A stretch of DNA of 64,000 nt, taken from the NCBI GenBank assembly GCA_965140405.1, contig OZ223208.1, forward strand, positions 2,728,001 through 2,792,000. Direction: 5' to 3'. Below are positions 54,292 to 62,884 of this stretch, in pieces. Position 1 is the first letter of the stretch. Every line of letters starts with the position of its first letter. A program made the translations under genes and the position numbers. This stretch comes from G963556115 sp963666605. GTDB taxonomy: Bacteria > Planctomycetota > SZUA-567. The notes beneath the pieces were generated by a model. It made no database searches. It had not been told where the DNA came from and was given only the letters and a program-made list of their open reading frames with translations.

Positions 54292-56415
54292 TTAAAATTT
54301 TCCAAATTCATCGTCATCAAGTATGATCTGCTCAGACGGTTCGACCATTGCTGCTCGTTTATTATCAGGTGTAGATTCCCAGCCGGAGTTTTCCAGTACA
54401 GACCTATCCTGATATGACTGGCTGGCTCTATGTTTAGGTTGTGTTGCTGAACGCCTTGCTGCTTTGGTCTCTTTTAGCTTGAAATGCTGAATCAGTTGTT
54501 GCAGGACAGTAGCCATAGATGACAATTCTTCACTTGCGCTTGCCGTTTCTTCAGCATTCGCAGTATTCTGCTGGGTAACGGAATCAATCTGAGTAAGACC
54601 TATATTGATCTGCTTTATGCCATTTGCCTGCTCTGAAGAGGCAAAAGCAATTTCTGTGGTAGTATCAGTAGTCTTGGTAACGTTGGCAGAAATGACGTTT
54701 AGAGCCTCTGCTGTCTGTTCAGCTATTGTTACTCCCTCCTCAATCTGGCTGTTACTGTTCTGAATCAGCTCAGCAGTCTCAGCTGCAGCTTTTGCACTTC
54801 GAGCAGCAAGGTTACGTACTTCTTCAGCTACTACGGCAAAGCCTTTACCGTGAATTCCAGCTCTTGCTGCTTCAACAGCAGCATTTAGTGCAAGAAGATT
54901 TGTCTGGAAAGCAATATCATCAATTGTTTTGATAACCTTCTGAGTCTTTTCCGCATTATTGCTTATCTGAGCCATCGCTTCTGTGAGTTTATTCATTTTT
55001 TCCTGACCGGTGGCTGCTGCTTCGGCTGTTTCAGAAGCAAGTTGGCTTGCTGCTGTTGCATTCTCTGCATTTGTGGTTGTTTGTACACCCAGTTCTGTCA
55101 TGGAAGAGGTAATCTCTTCCAATGAAGCGGCCTGTTCTGTGGCTCCTTGAGATAATGATTGTGAGCTGGCACTAATCTGTTGTGCACCGCTTGTTACTTG
55201 ACTTACAGCTGTGTTTACCTGTGCCAAAGTTGAATTTAGATCTTTTGCCATTTGAGAAAAAGCCAGACCTAGGTCGTCTTTTTCAGATAAGACAGTAACA
55301 TCAACTTGCAGGTCACCATTAGCAATCCTTCTAGCTATTGTTGCTTTTTTGTGTAGTATGCTAATAAGGCTATTTAATGCATTTTGCAAGTATCCTATTT
55401 CATCTTTACGCTGTAGGTATTTTTCATTTATCCGTTGTTCTGTTGAGCCCTCATTTGCAAGAATCAGTAACAAAGCGCTACTATCAGTGATAGGCTTAGC
55501 TATTCTACTGGCAAAAATATAAACAATCGGCAAGGCAATAATAAGCAGCACTATAAATATTATTACCGATGTAACAAAGTATTGATCGCCAGATTTCTCA
55601 ATTTCATTATAAGATTCATACTGCCAGAATTTCCAGTTTAGTGACTTCAAATCTGAAGAGAAAACCCGGAACTTCTTATTACCCTGAGCTTTCCAGTTAA
55701 AAGAAAAATTAGCATCAGGTGTATTTTTATACTTTTCAAATTCTGGGAGTAATTCAAAAATATTTTCGCCTATCTCTTCAGTATTTTTTGATGCAAAAAT
55801 ATAGCCATCTTCATTTGTAAGATAGAAATTACTATTTGCTGAAATCGAATTGATAAAATCAGTTATTCGCTTTAACTTAATATTAGCACATAAAATACCA
55901 ACAACTTTTGATTTATTATAATATACAGGCACAGCTAAGGCCATACCAATGTAATTAGATGTACTCATATATGGTTTTGTGATAAGTCTCTTTAATCCTT
56001 TATCAATTATCCCAAAATACCATTCACGCTTTGCTTCTTTAGCATTCCAGTCTTTGTAATACCCATTCACAACATTGTCTGCGCAACGACCATCAGGCAG
56101 GGTAGCATATGTTTCAACGCAATTCGTCTGTTCTTCTAAATTTTTTAATGTCTTCAGCATTTTATTCATATTTACAAAATCGCTACCATCCTCAGTAATT
56201 TCAATCTCCCTTGCCGTCATTTCAATTGTTCCGAATAAACCGTATATTTGCTGGTCAAGAGAATTGCGTTTTTGCTGGGCATTATTAGCAAGCATTGATT
56301 CTGCATTCATTAGGGCATTTTTTTGAAACATGCGTACACTATAATAGATAGTGCATATCAATATACTAGTTAGAATAATACCGAAGGTGAGGCAAAGCTT
56401 CATTTTAATCTTCAT
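54292..56415 (-). CDS. Methyl-accepting chemotaxis protein with Cache sensor
   Basis: 707 aa from the ATG at 56415 (AGGAAAGG, 8 nt); a TTG at 56439 is unlikely. TM1 ~7-26, a Cache-type periplasmic sensor ~30-275 (KPYMSTSNYIGMALAVPVYYNKSKVVGIL), TM2 ~282-303, HAMP-like region ~305-410, then the signalling domain with the hairpin tip IDDIAFQTNLLALNAAVEAARAG and VVAEEVRNLAARSAKAAAET. Adaptation-type helix segments (EQAASLEEITSSM) flank it. The C-terminal end is DDDEFGKF, fitting a CheR-binding pentapeptide. It is an inner-membrane receptor for a small ligand. It shares its upstream region with the kinase. Confidence 0.93.
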   Translation of the reverse strand: MKIKMKLCLTFGIILTSILICTIYYSVRMFQKNALMNAESMLANNAQQKRNSLDQQIYGLFGTIEMTAREIEITEDGSDFVNMNKMLKTLKNLEEQTNCVETYATLPDGRCADNVVNGYYKDWNAKEAKREWYFGIIDKGLKRLITKPYMSTSNYIGMALAVPVYYNKSKVVGILCANIKLKRITDFINSISANSNFYLTNEDGYIFASKNTEEIGENIFELLPEFEKYKNTPDANFSFNWKAQGNKKFRVFSSDLKSLNWKFWQYESYNEIEKSGDQYFVTSVIIFIVLLIIALPIVYIFASRIAKPITDSSALLLILANEGSTEQRINEKYLQRKDEIGYLQNALNSLISILHKKATIARRIANGDLQVDVTVLSEKDDLGLAFSQMAKDLNSTLAQVNTAVSQVTSGAQQISASSQSLSQGATEQAASLEEITSSMTELGVQTTTNAENATAASQLASETAEAAATGQEKMNKLTEAMAQISNNAEKTQKVIKTIDDIAFQTNLLALNAAVEAARAGIHGKGFAVVAEEVRNLAARSAKAAAETAELIQNSNSQIEEGVTIAEQTAEALNVISANVTKTTDTTTEIAFASSEQANGIKQINIGLTQIDSVTQQNTANAEETASASEELSSMATVLQQLIQHFKLKETKAARRSATQPKHRASQSYQDRSVLENSGWESTPDNKRAAMVEPSEQIILDDDEFGKF

Positions 56416-56479
56416 CTTTATTACCTTTCCTGGGTTCAAGCTCTAAATACAACAACTTGCCAATCTCTATACAGCCCAT
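56405..56479 (-). CDS. 24-residue leader ORF overlapping the chemoreceptor start
   Basis: Begins MGCIEIGKLLYLELEP and ends at TAA 56405-56407, overlapping the receptor ATG (56413-56415) by 11 nt. The counterpart lies before the sensor kinase. AAGAAG precedes the ATG by ~7 nt. The overlap suggests translational coupling. Confidence 0.4.
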   Translation of the reverse strand: MGCIEIGKLLYLELEPRKGNKDED

Positions 56480-56785
56480 TTTAAAACTTCTTGTAGGCTT
56501 CTAAATCCAAGCTATTTTCAAGGTATCTTGTATACACCCTGCTCTAATTCTTCCAATTTTACTATAGAAGTAAGGTCTTTAATAAGTATCGCCGATCAAA
56601 ACGTTTGCATTCCAATCACTACCTCTTTCATAGAAACTATATAAATGACATAAATAACACTTTAAAGATAGACTCTTGGATATGCATTTATATCCTGCAT
56701 ACTCTTTGCCAACATCAATGGTAATTATCTCTATTTTGTACTAGCAAGTGACCTAAAAGTCTCTACAATAGCCAAATAGCTCACT
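56434..56785. repeat. Duplicated upstream region, copy B
   Basis: About 352 bp directly before the chemoreceptor, matching copy A at 53221-53574 with nearly equal length and the same order of shared blocks. The gap from 56786 to 56939 holds nothing identifiable. Confidence 0.8.
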
Positions 56786-56939
56786 TTATGACGTACACGA
56801 CTACTCTAATAAATCTACACTTTTTAATATGACATATATAAGTTAACCTTACTAAATTATACCTGAGATTCTTTTTTTTGCGATTTTTTTTTTAAACAAA
56901 ATAGCACATTATTTATATTTTTAATCCTTAAAATTTATG

Positions 56940-56975
56940 AAAAAAAAGATGCCACTCAAAAAGAGAGGCATCTTT
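56940..56975 (-). terminator. Rho-independent terminator of the small lipoprotein gene
   Basis: On the minus strand AAAGATGCC and GGCATCTTT form a 9-bp stem followed by a T8 run. Confidence 0.9.
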
Positions 56976-57006
56976 GCTATAAAGTATGTCTGTATCTAGG
57001 CAGTTA

Positions 57007-57267
57007 TTACCACTTAGTAATCTTACTCTTATCTAGAGTCTTAATAACAGTACCATCTGCGAAACGAACTGGTTTACCACCACTCTTCATAACTTCTTCG
57101 CTATAAATTCTAGTACCGATGTATTCACAGTACTCAGTGTAGCAACGATTACATGCTGGTGCATTTGGTTCACCTTCACAAGTTGCAGGCGCAGAACAAC
57201 TGCTAGAACAACCAGATAGAGCTACAACACCTAGACCAAGAACTGCAGCTAGTAGAAATTTTTTCAT
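57007..57267 (-). CDS. Small cysteine-rich lipoprotein
   Basis: 86 aa from the ATG at 57267 (GGAGG, 8 nt). The lipoprotein signal is MKKFLLAAVLGLGVVALSGC with lipobox LSGC. The short mature part has several more Cys (SSCSAPATCEG, CNRCYTEYCEY), suggesting disulfides or metal binding in the periplasm. Strong RBS and terminator imply good expression. Unknown function. The ~375 bp upstream to trmD contains only the trmD promoter candidate and presumably its own promoter. Confidence 0.75.
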   Translation of the reverse strand: MKKFLLAAVLGLGVVALSGCSSSCSAPATCEGEPNAPACNRCYTEYCEYIGTRIYSEEVMKSGGKPVRFADGTVIKTLDKSKITKW

Positions 57268-57568
57268 CCCTAAATCCTCCAAAACTATTAAATTAATTGC
57301 AAATAAACAATAAACAAAATCAAATCCCCATACATGATAATATACTTAATCACTTATCACAACCACAAATAGCGAATACCAGATTTCAGACAGACAACTC
57401 ACATCCAAACCCTAATAATATATTATCTAACATCCTATAATATCAAAATGACCTCAATATAACAAGCTTTAACCTGCTTTTTTTTTATTTATTTTAATTC
57501 TACCCATATTTATCAACAATATTGCCAACCTTTAGACAATATCACACAACTATATTTATCTATATCCC

Positions 57569-57596
57569 TTTACAACAAACAATATATTCCGATAAT
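57569..57596 (+). promoter_or_regulatory. Sigma-70-type promoter candidate for trmD
   Basis: TTTACA (57569-57574), a 16-nt spacer and GATAAT (57591-57596), about 47 nt before the trmD start. The overlapping TCCGATAA resembles a FliA -10 but lacks its -35. Confidence 0.4.
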
Positions 57597-57642
57597 ATTC
57601 ACAATATATAGTGAGTTATTCAAACAAACAAAGGACACATAA

Positions 57643-58338
57643 ATGCTAAGAATTGATATACTAACAATCTTTCCCGAGATGCTGCAAGGTGTTTTTTCAG
57701 AAGGGATACTACGCATTGCTCAAGAAAAAAACATTATAGATGTATACTTCCATAATATACGAGACTATACCACCAATAAACACGGCAAGACAGACGACAG
57801 ACCCTTTGGTGGTGGTCCAGGCATGGTAATGACTGTACAACCAGTAATAGACTGCGTTAGAGCAGTAGAAGCCATGGACGAAGCATCCAGCAGACTTATC
57901 TTCCTAGGTCCTGACGGCAGTAAATTCTCCCAGCCTCACGCAGAAGAAATGAGTAAATCAGAGAGATTAATCTTTGTTTGCGGTAGATACGAAGGATTTG
58001 ATCAAAGGATTTTTGATATACTCAATCCTGAAGTATTCAGCATTGGTGACTATGTCTTGACCGGCGGAGAGCTAGCAGCAGCCGTTATCGTCGATGCGAC
58101 ATCACGCTTACTTCCAGGAGCCCTAGGTACAGCAGAGAGCGCCCATGACGAATCCTTCAGCCTCGAAATAGATGGCAAACAATTACTAGACTACCCACAC
58201 TACACCCAACCAGCAACTTATAACGATCTCGCAGTTCCAGAAATCCTTAGAAGTGGCAACCACAAACTAATAAGTGAATGGCGTCTAAATGAAGCAAAGA
58301 AGAAGACAGAGAAGCTCCGACCCGACCTTCTTAGCTAA
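57643..58338 (+). CDS. trmD: tRNA (guanine37-N1)-methyltransferase
   Basis: 231 aa, usual length. It methylates G37 in tRNAs, using SAM bound in a trefoil knot. Signatures: IDILTIFPEML, NIRDYTTNKHGKTDDRPFGGGPGMVM (as NKHGKTDDRPFGGGPGMV), FVCGRYEGFDQR, YVLTGGELAA, and HYTQPATYNDLAVPEIL. It lies alone rather than in the usual rimM-trmD-rplS run. An RBS-like AAAGGA precedes the ATG by ~7 nt. Confidence 0.97.
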   Translation: MLRIDILTIFPEMLQGVFSEGILRIAQEKNIIDVYFHNIRDYTTNKHGKTDDRPFGGGPGMVMTVQPVIDCVRAVEAMDEASSRLIFLGPDGSKFSQPHAEEMSKSERLIFVCGRYEGFDQRIFDILNPEVFSIGDYVLTGGELAAAVIVDATSRLLPGALGTAESAHDESFSLEIDGKQLLDYPHYTQPATYNDLAVPEILRSGNHKLISEWRLNEAKKKTEKLRPDLLS

Positions 58339-58591
58339 ACACACTCTCTTCTCAGTATTCTCATTATTCTCGATATCTCATTATTTTAAAATATTAAAAT
58401 TGTTCTAAAAAAAAATCAAACAATTTACGAGCAATGCGAGCCTAGACCACTAGATATAGTGCACACCTAGCTACCAAATACAACGATTCAACTTCAACCC
58501 TATATTTTTACAGGATTTATGTTGAAATTACCTACAAAAATATAGATGATATATTGTTGATTATAATAATTGGGGGTTATGTCTACAGACT

Positions 58592-59335
58592 ATGCTACTA
58601 TTGTGGAAAAAATATATATCAAAGCACTACATGCTTGCACTCATTATCACGAGTGTATTAATATGTAGCTCAACAAGTGTTTTTGCAGCTAAAGTAAATG
58701 ATGGGACAACACAGTCAAATATTGCGCCAGAACGAGATTATAAACGTGAGATGATGACATTTCCATCACAGAAGAAGAAGAATAAAGAAACGCAGACAAT
58801 AGAGAAGAAAGAAGAAGCGTCACCCAAAGAATCAGCCCTGACAAATAGCATTTTACCAATGATTATAATGGGTGTGATTGTTTTAGGAATATTTCTCTGG
58901 ATAAGCTTGAGCATTATAAAGAAGATACTCCCAGGGGGAAAGCAGTTATTCTCTAGTCCGGGGATAGAAATATTAGGAAAGACGCATTTTGATTCTCAGA
59001 AATACTTGGCGATAGTGAGGGTTGGTACAAGAATACTCGTTGTAGGTGTATCGCAGAATGGGTTCGATCAAATTAGTGAAATCACCGACCCAGAAGAGGT
59101 AACAGAGATACTCTCAACTGCAAAACCAAAGACCAGTACTGGGCAGAATCTCTTCTACAAGATGTTCCAAAAGCAAGTTGACAAACGAGAAGAGAGTTCA
59201 AGAAATAATAAAGCAGTAGCAGAACCATTGGTTCAAGATAGGATCTATCCACAAGGAACTACAGAGTCTGAGGCAGATCAAGACTTGCTGGAGAGACAGG
59301 AAAGAATAAAAAAGATCAGAGACCTTGAATCATAA
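58592..59335 (+). CDS. fliO: Flagellar biosynthesis protein FliO
   Basis: 247 aa. An N-terminal hydrophobic segment acts as signal or anchor (MLALIITSVLICSSTSVFA). A charged linker precedes a membrane helix (~88-110, SILPMIIMGVIVLGIFLWISL). The FliO domain follows (IEILGKTHFDSQKYLAIVRVGTRILVVGV), then a long charged cytoplasmic tail. FliO helps assemble the FliPQR export gate. The start is uncertain: an ATG at 58631 is an alternative. First gene of the export operon. Confidence 0.85.
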   Translation: MLLLWKKYISKHYMLALIITSVLICSSTSVFAAKVNDGTTQSNIAPERDYKREMMTFPSQKKKNKETQTIEKKEEASPKESALTNSILPMIIMGVIVLGIFLWISLSIIKKILPGGKQLFSSPGIEILGKTHFDSQKYLAIVRVGTRILVVGVSQNGFDQISEITDPEEVTEILSTAKPKTSTGQNLFYKMFQKQVDKREESSRNNKAVAEPLVQDRIYPQGTTESEADQDLLERQERIKKIRDLES

Positions 59336-59373
59336 AAATTGAATTTTATACTGATAAATTATAAGGATATACC

Positions 59374-60426
59374 TTGAAAAAAATAGTTGAGAACATATAC
59401 TCTACAGAGAAGGCAGGCACGTCAGACGTGGGTGTTTTTTTTGGGATAAAAAAATCAACTTTAATCGGAAATATCCTACTAATTGTTATTGCCCTGATAC
59501 TTATGTCAATTTCAATTGCTGGAGCAGCCGATCTTCCTCCTGCTAGGAGTTCAGGTCCTGGACCTGGCGATGTTACTGGACCTCAGCCAATTCCAGAAGG
59601 AGTACGAGATCTATCATTTCTTCCAACGATAGATGAAGGGTCACTAACAGCAGCAACAACACCTTCACAAGTAGCATCGGTACTACAGATCGTCGCTCTC
59701 TTGACCTTTATCGGTCTAGCGCCAGGTCTTCTGATGGTGACTACTTGTTTTTTAAGGATTATGATAGTGCTTAGTTTCCTTAGAAAAGCACTTGGAACAC
59801 AGACAATGCCACCAGATAAAGTCCTAGTTGGTATTGCATTTGTACTATCAATATTCATTATGGCTCCGACTTGGGAGAAGTCATGGGATGAAGGAATGAA
59901 ACCATACTTTAACGATGCTCTTGATCCCGAGACTGGTCAAAGGATGACTCAAAGCGAGATGTTTTCTCGTACACTATCGCCTGTTAGAGAGTTCATGTTC
60001 TCATGCTTGACTGCAAATGAAGGAGAAGAAGAGGTGCGCTTCTTTATGGGAGTATCGGGACACCAAGTAAAAGGGGATGATGGCGGAGTATACTGGGTAG
60101 GCGAGAATAACCGCAGAGTAGAAGAGTTTACAGAGTTACAACTTGCAGACATTCCAACCTTTGTACTGGTGCCTGCTTTTGTAACCTCAGAAATGAAGAG
60201 AGCCTTTTGGATGGGATTCTTACTTTATCTGCCATTCTTGATTCTTGATATGGTTATAGCCTCAGTTCTTATGAGTATGGGTATGATGATGCTTCCACCA
60301 GCTATGGTAAGTATGCCGTTTAAATTGATTCTATTTATTCTTGTCGACGGTTGGCGACTACTAATGGAAGCACTAGTAACAAGCTTCCCCCCAGACATGT
60401 TGGCATTTATAAATGTGATTTCGTAA
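59374..60426 (+). CDS. fliP: Flagellar export gate protein FliP, N-terminally extended
   Basis: 350 aa from a TTG start (AAGGAT, 6 nt), against ~245 for typical FliP. The extension (~1-95) has a membrane segment and ends at a signal-like AGAADLPP. The core matches FliP: TTCFLRIMIVLSFLRKALGTQ, IFIMAPTWEKSWDEG, PAFVTSEMKRAFWMGFLLYLPFLILDMV and LMSMGMMMLPPAMVSMPFKLILFILVDGW (blocks). An insert of ~30 residues (GVSGHQVKGDDGGVYWVGEN) sits in the periplasmic part. It forms the export channel with FliQ and FliR. Confidence 0.94.
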   Translation: MKKIVENIYSTEKAGTSDVGVFFGIKKSTLIGNILLIVIALILMSISIAGAADLPPARSSGPGPGDVTGPQPIPEGVRDLSFLPTIDEGSLTAATTPSQVASVLQIVALLTFIGLAPGLLMVTTCFLRIMIVLSFLRKALGTQTMPPDKVLVGIAFVLSIFIMAPTWEKSWDEGMKPYFNDALDPETGQRMTQSEMFSRTLSPVREFMFSCLTANEGEEEVRFFMGVSGHQVKGDDGGVYWVGENNRRVEEFTELQLADIPTFVLVPAFVTSEMKRAFWMGFLLYLPFLILDMVIASVLMSMGMMMLPPAMVSMPFKLILFILVDGWRLLMEALVTSFPPDMLAFINVIS

Positions 60427-60475
60427 CTTAGTTATAAATACTTTGTGAAGTATTAAATATAAACGAGGAGTTCCA

Positions 60476-60754
60476 ATGATTCCTACAGTGCAGGGTGTAA
60501 TCGATATCGCCCAACAGACAATGTTTACCGCAGTACTACTATCTATGCCAGTACTACTAACATCACTTGTTGTTGGTGTATTTATCAGTCTTATTCAGAC
60601 GGTTACAAGTGTCCAAGAAATGACTATCACCTTTGTTCCAAAACTTATGGCTGTAATGGCAGTTACTCTTCTTGCTCTATCTTGGATGATACAGCTTCTA
60701 GTAGAGTATACCGAAGATTTATGGTCAAACATGTCCCTACTCGCTGGGGGGTGA
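60476..60754 (+). CDS. fliQ: Flagellar export gate protein FliQ
   Basis: 92 aa with two membrane helices, standard FliQ. It shows VIDIAQQTMFTAVLLSMPVLLTSLVVGVF and SLIQTVTSVQEMTITFVPKL (blocks). It forms the spiral export gate with FliP and FliR. ACGAGGAGTTCC precedes the ATG. Confidence 0.95.
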   Translation: MIPTVQGVIDIAQQTMFTAVLLSMPVLLTSLVVGVFISLIQTVTSVQEMTITFVPKLMAVMAVTLLALSWMIQLLVEYTEDLWSNMSLLAGG

Positions 60755-60821
60755 GTAGAGGCATGTTTGCTCTGCATACGAGTAGCAAGCATTAGATTGA
60801 CAATATAGAGAGAAGCAAGCA

Positions 60822-61706
60822 ATGGAATTTGGCCAATTCGTACAACTAGATCAAGCTTTGATGGGATACTTTGTATTCGGTCTAGTATTAACACGAATGG
60901 GCGGTATGGTAATGAGTTCGCAGTTCTTCTCCTCTATGCAGATACCGACAAAATACAAAGCAATAGTAGCAATTTTCTTTACGCTAACTGTCTACCCTAC
61001 CGCCAGAACTACATGGCATTGGGATAGCAATATGATTTTAAACGCTTCAGATATTGGTTTTTTAGTCTGCCAAGAACTTATTATTGGTGTAGCCATAGGC
61101 TTCCTATCAAACATCATTTATGGTTCAGTACAATTAGCAGGTCAGCTCTGCGGGCAGCAAATTGGTTTTGCTATGTCGACAGTTATGGATCCACTTAGTA
61201 ACTTGAATGTTTCACTTATAGGTTACCTCTGGGCACAGATTGCAGGACTAGTATTTTTAATTTTGAATCTGCATTTATACATTATTTGGCTACTAGACAG
61301 AAGCTATGAAATCATAGGTATTGGTGATATCCTCTTCCCTTACTTCTTAGCATCTGTAATAGAAGGTTCTGAAATGCAGATGGAGTTGATGTTCAAAGCA
61401 ACGATGCAGGTAGCGATGCCGATAGTTGCAATAACATTAATCATCAGTGTTATTATTGGTTTTGTAACCCGTACGATGCCACAGATGAACATTATGGTAT
61501 TTGGTATGCCACTGAGGGTAACGCTCGGCCTGCTCTCAGTGATGCTTCTAATCCCTGGGGTGTGTACTGCTTTTGCTGGAGCTGAAGAGGGTCATATTTG
61601 GTTTGATAATGCTGGTGATGGCTTATGGCATGAAATGCTAGAGATTCTATCTAATACTATAGCCCATATGGCACCAGACCAACCTCTAACAGCCGAAGGC
61701 TATTAG
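60822..61706 (+). CDS. fliR: Flagellar export gate protein FliR
   Basis: 294 aa, slightly above the usual ~260. Six or so helices carry FliR marks: RMGGMVMSSQFFSSMQIPTKYKAIVA, LVCQELIIGVAIGFLSNIIYGSVQLAGQLCGQQIGFAMST (in part) and MPQMNIMVFGMPLRVTLGL. A ~35-residue hydrophilic C-terminal tail is extra. It completes the gate and contacts FlhB. Confidence 0.94.
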   Translation: MEFGQFVQLDQALMGYFVFGLVLTRMGGMVMSSQFFSSMQIPTKYKAIVAIFFTLTVYPTARTTWHWDSNMILNASDIGFLVCQELIIGVAIGFLSNIIYGSVQLAGQLCGQQIGFAMSTVMDPLSNLNVSLIGYLWAQIAGLVFLILNLHLYIIWLLDRSYEIIGIGDILFPYFLASVIEGSEMQMELMFKATMQVAMPIVAITLIISVIIGFVTRTMPQMNIMVFGMPLRVTLGLLSVMLLIPGVCTAFAGAEEGHIWFDNAGDGLWHEMLEILSNTIAHMAPDQPLTAEGY

Positions 61707-61734
61707 GGTTGATCTTGATTTAAGAGAGTAAATT

Positions 61735-62826
61735 ATGGCAGATGATGCTGATGACAAGACTGAAGAACCAACCCAAAAGCGCACCGCTGATGCGCGCAAA
61801 GAGGGTCAGGTAGGTAAGAGTCAAGATCTGAGTGCATCAATTATTCTGCTCGCTGGAGTAATTTTTTTGTGGTTCCTAGGTCCTTGGATGGAGGACACTA
61901 TGGGCTCAGCAATAGTTAGAATTATTGGCGAAGAGGTACCGAATACGCTTGCACCTGAAGCACAAGACATAGATGGTATCCTAATTATGTCTCTGGAGTA
62001 CTGCGCATATGCAGTTGCACCGTTTTTATTTATGATAGTAACTGCAGCGATTGGGATTAATGTCTACATGGTAGGATTTACTATCTCTTGGGAGGCATTA
62101 GAGATAAAGTTTGACAAGCTAAACCCAATCAATGGTATTAAACAGCTCTTTAGCGCTAAAAAGTTTGTCATGCTCCTTATGAATATGTCAAAAATACTGT
62201 TGTTAATGATTGTTGCCTATGATTTTTTATCAGGTATTTATGGAGACTCAGTAGTTCTGTCTTTTTTAGAACACCGTGCAATCTTGAAGTATGTAGTAGG
62301 AAATCTCTGGGATATCGCTTTTCGCATGGCACTGGTTCTATTTATTCTCGGTATTATTGACTTTATATATCAAAAATGGAAGCACAATGAGTCACTAAAG
62401 ATGTCTAAGCAAGAGGTAAAAGATGAGCACAAAAATGCAGAAGGTGACCCAGAGGTAAAGAACAAGCGACGTCAAAAGATGTATGAACTAGGGCAGCAAA
62501 GAATGATGCAAGAAGTCCCTGAAGCAGAGGTAGTGGTTAGAAACCCGACCCACTATGCAGTTGCACTAAAATTTAAACCTGAAATGCAAGCACCAGAAGT
62601 TGTTGCAAAAGGTAAGAATGAAATTGCTATGAAGATTATTGATCATGCCAAGGAAGCTAACGTTCCAGTATGGCAAGAGCCTTGGCTAGCGAGACAGTTA
62701 TACCAACTTGATCTAGGAGACACTGTTCCACCAGAATTGTTCCAAGCAGTTGCAGATATTTTAGCCCATGTTCTTGATGAAGAGAAGAGAGCTTCCTTCA
62801 AGAATAAGAAGCCACCAGCAGCATAG
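61735..62826 (+). CDS. flhB: Flagellar export switch protein FlhB
   Basis: 363 aa, standard length. The N-terminus is DDKTEEPTQKRTADARKEGQV. Four membrane helices are followed by the cytoplasmic domain with the intact autocleavage site NPTH (VVRNPTHYAVAL). It switches substrate class from rod/hook to filament. It follows fliR by 28 bp. The C-terminal tail ends FKNKKPPAA. Confidence 0.97.
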   Translation: MADDADDKTEEPTQKRTADARKEGQVGKSQDLSASIILLAGVIFLWFLGPWMEDTMGSAIVRIIGEEVPNTLAPEAQDIDGILIMSLEYCAYAVAPFLFMIVTAAIGINVYMVGFTISWEALEIKFDKLNPINGIKQLFSAKKFVMLLMNMSKILLLMIVAYDFLSGIYGDSVVLSFLEHRAILKYVVGNLWDIAFRMALVLFILGIIDFIYQKWKHNESLKMSKQEVKDEHKNAEGDPEVKNKRRQKMYELGQQRMMQEVPEAEVVVRNPTHYAVALKFKPEMQAPEVVAKGKNEIAMKIIDHAKEANVPVWQEPWLARQLYQLDLGDTVPPELFQAVADILAHVLDEEKRASFKNKKPPAA

Positions 62827-62884
62827 ATTGAGAAATAAGCAGCAATACTGATAGTGATAAAAGACAAAAGGATATATAGAGATT

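Noticed and set aside
58579..58668. ATG with GGGGG just upstream, out of frame with fliO
   Set aside because: The purine run is only 2 nt from this ATG, and the 29-codon frame looks random; it is more likely the distant RBS of fliO.
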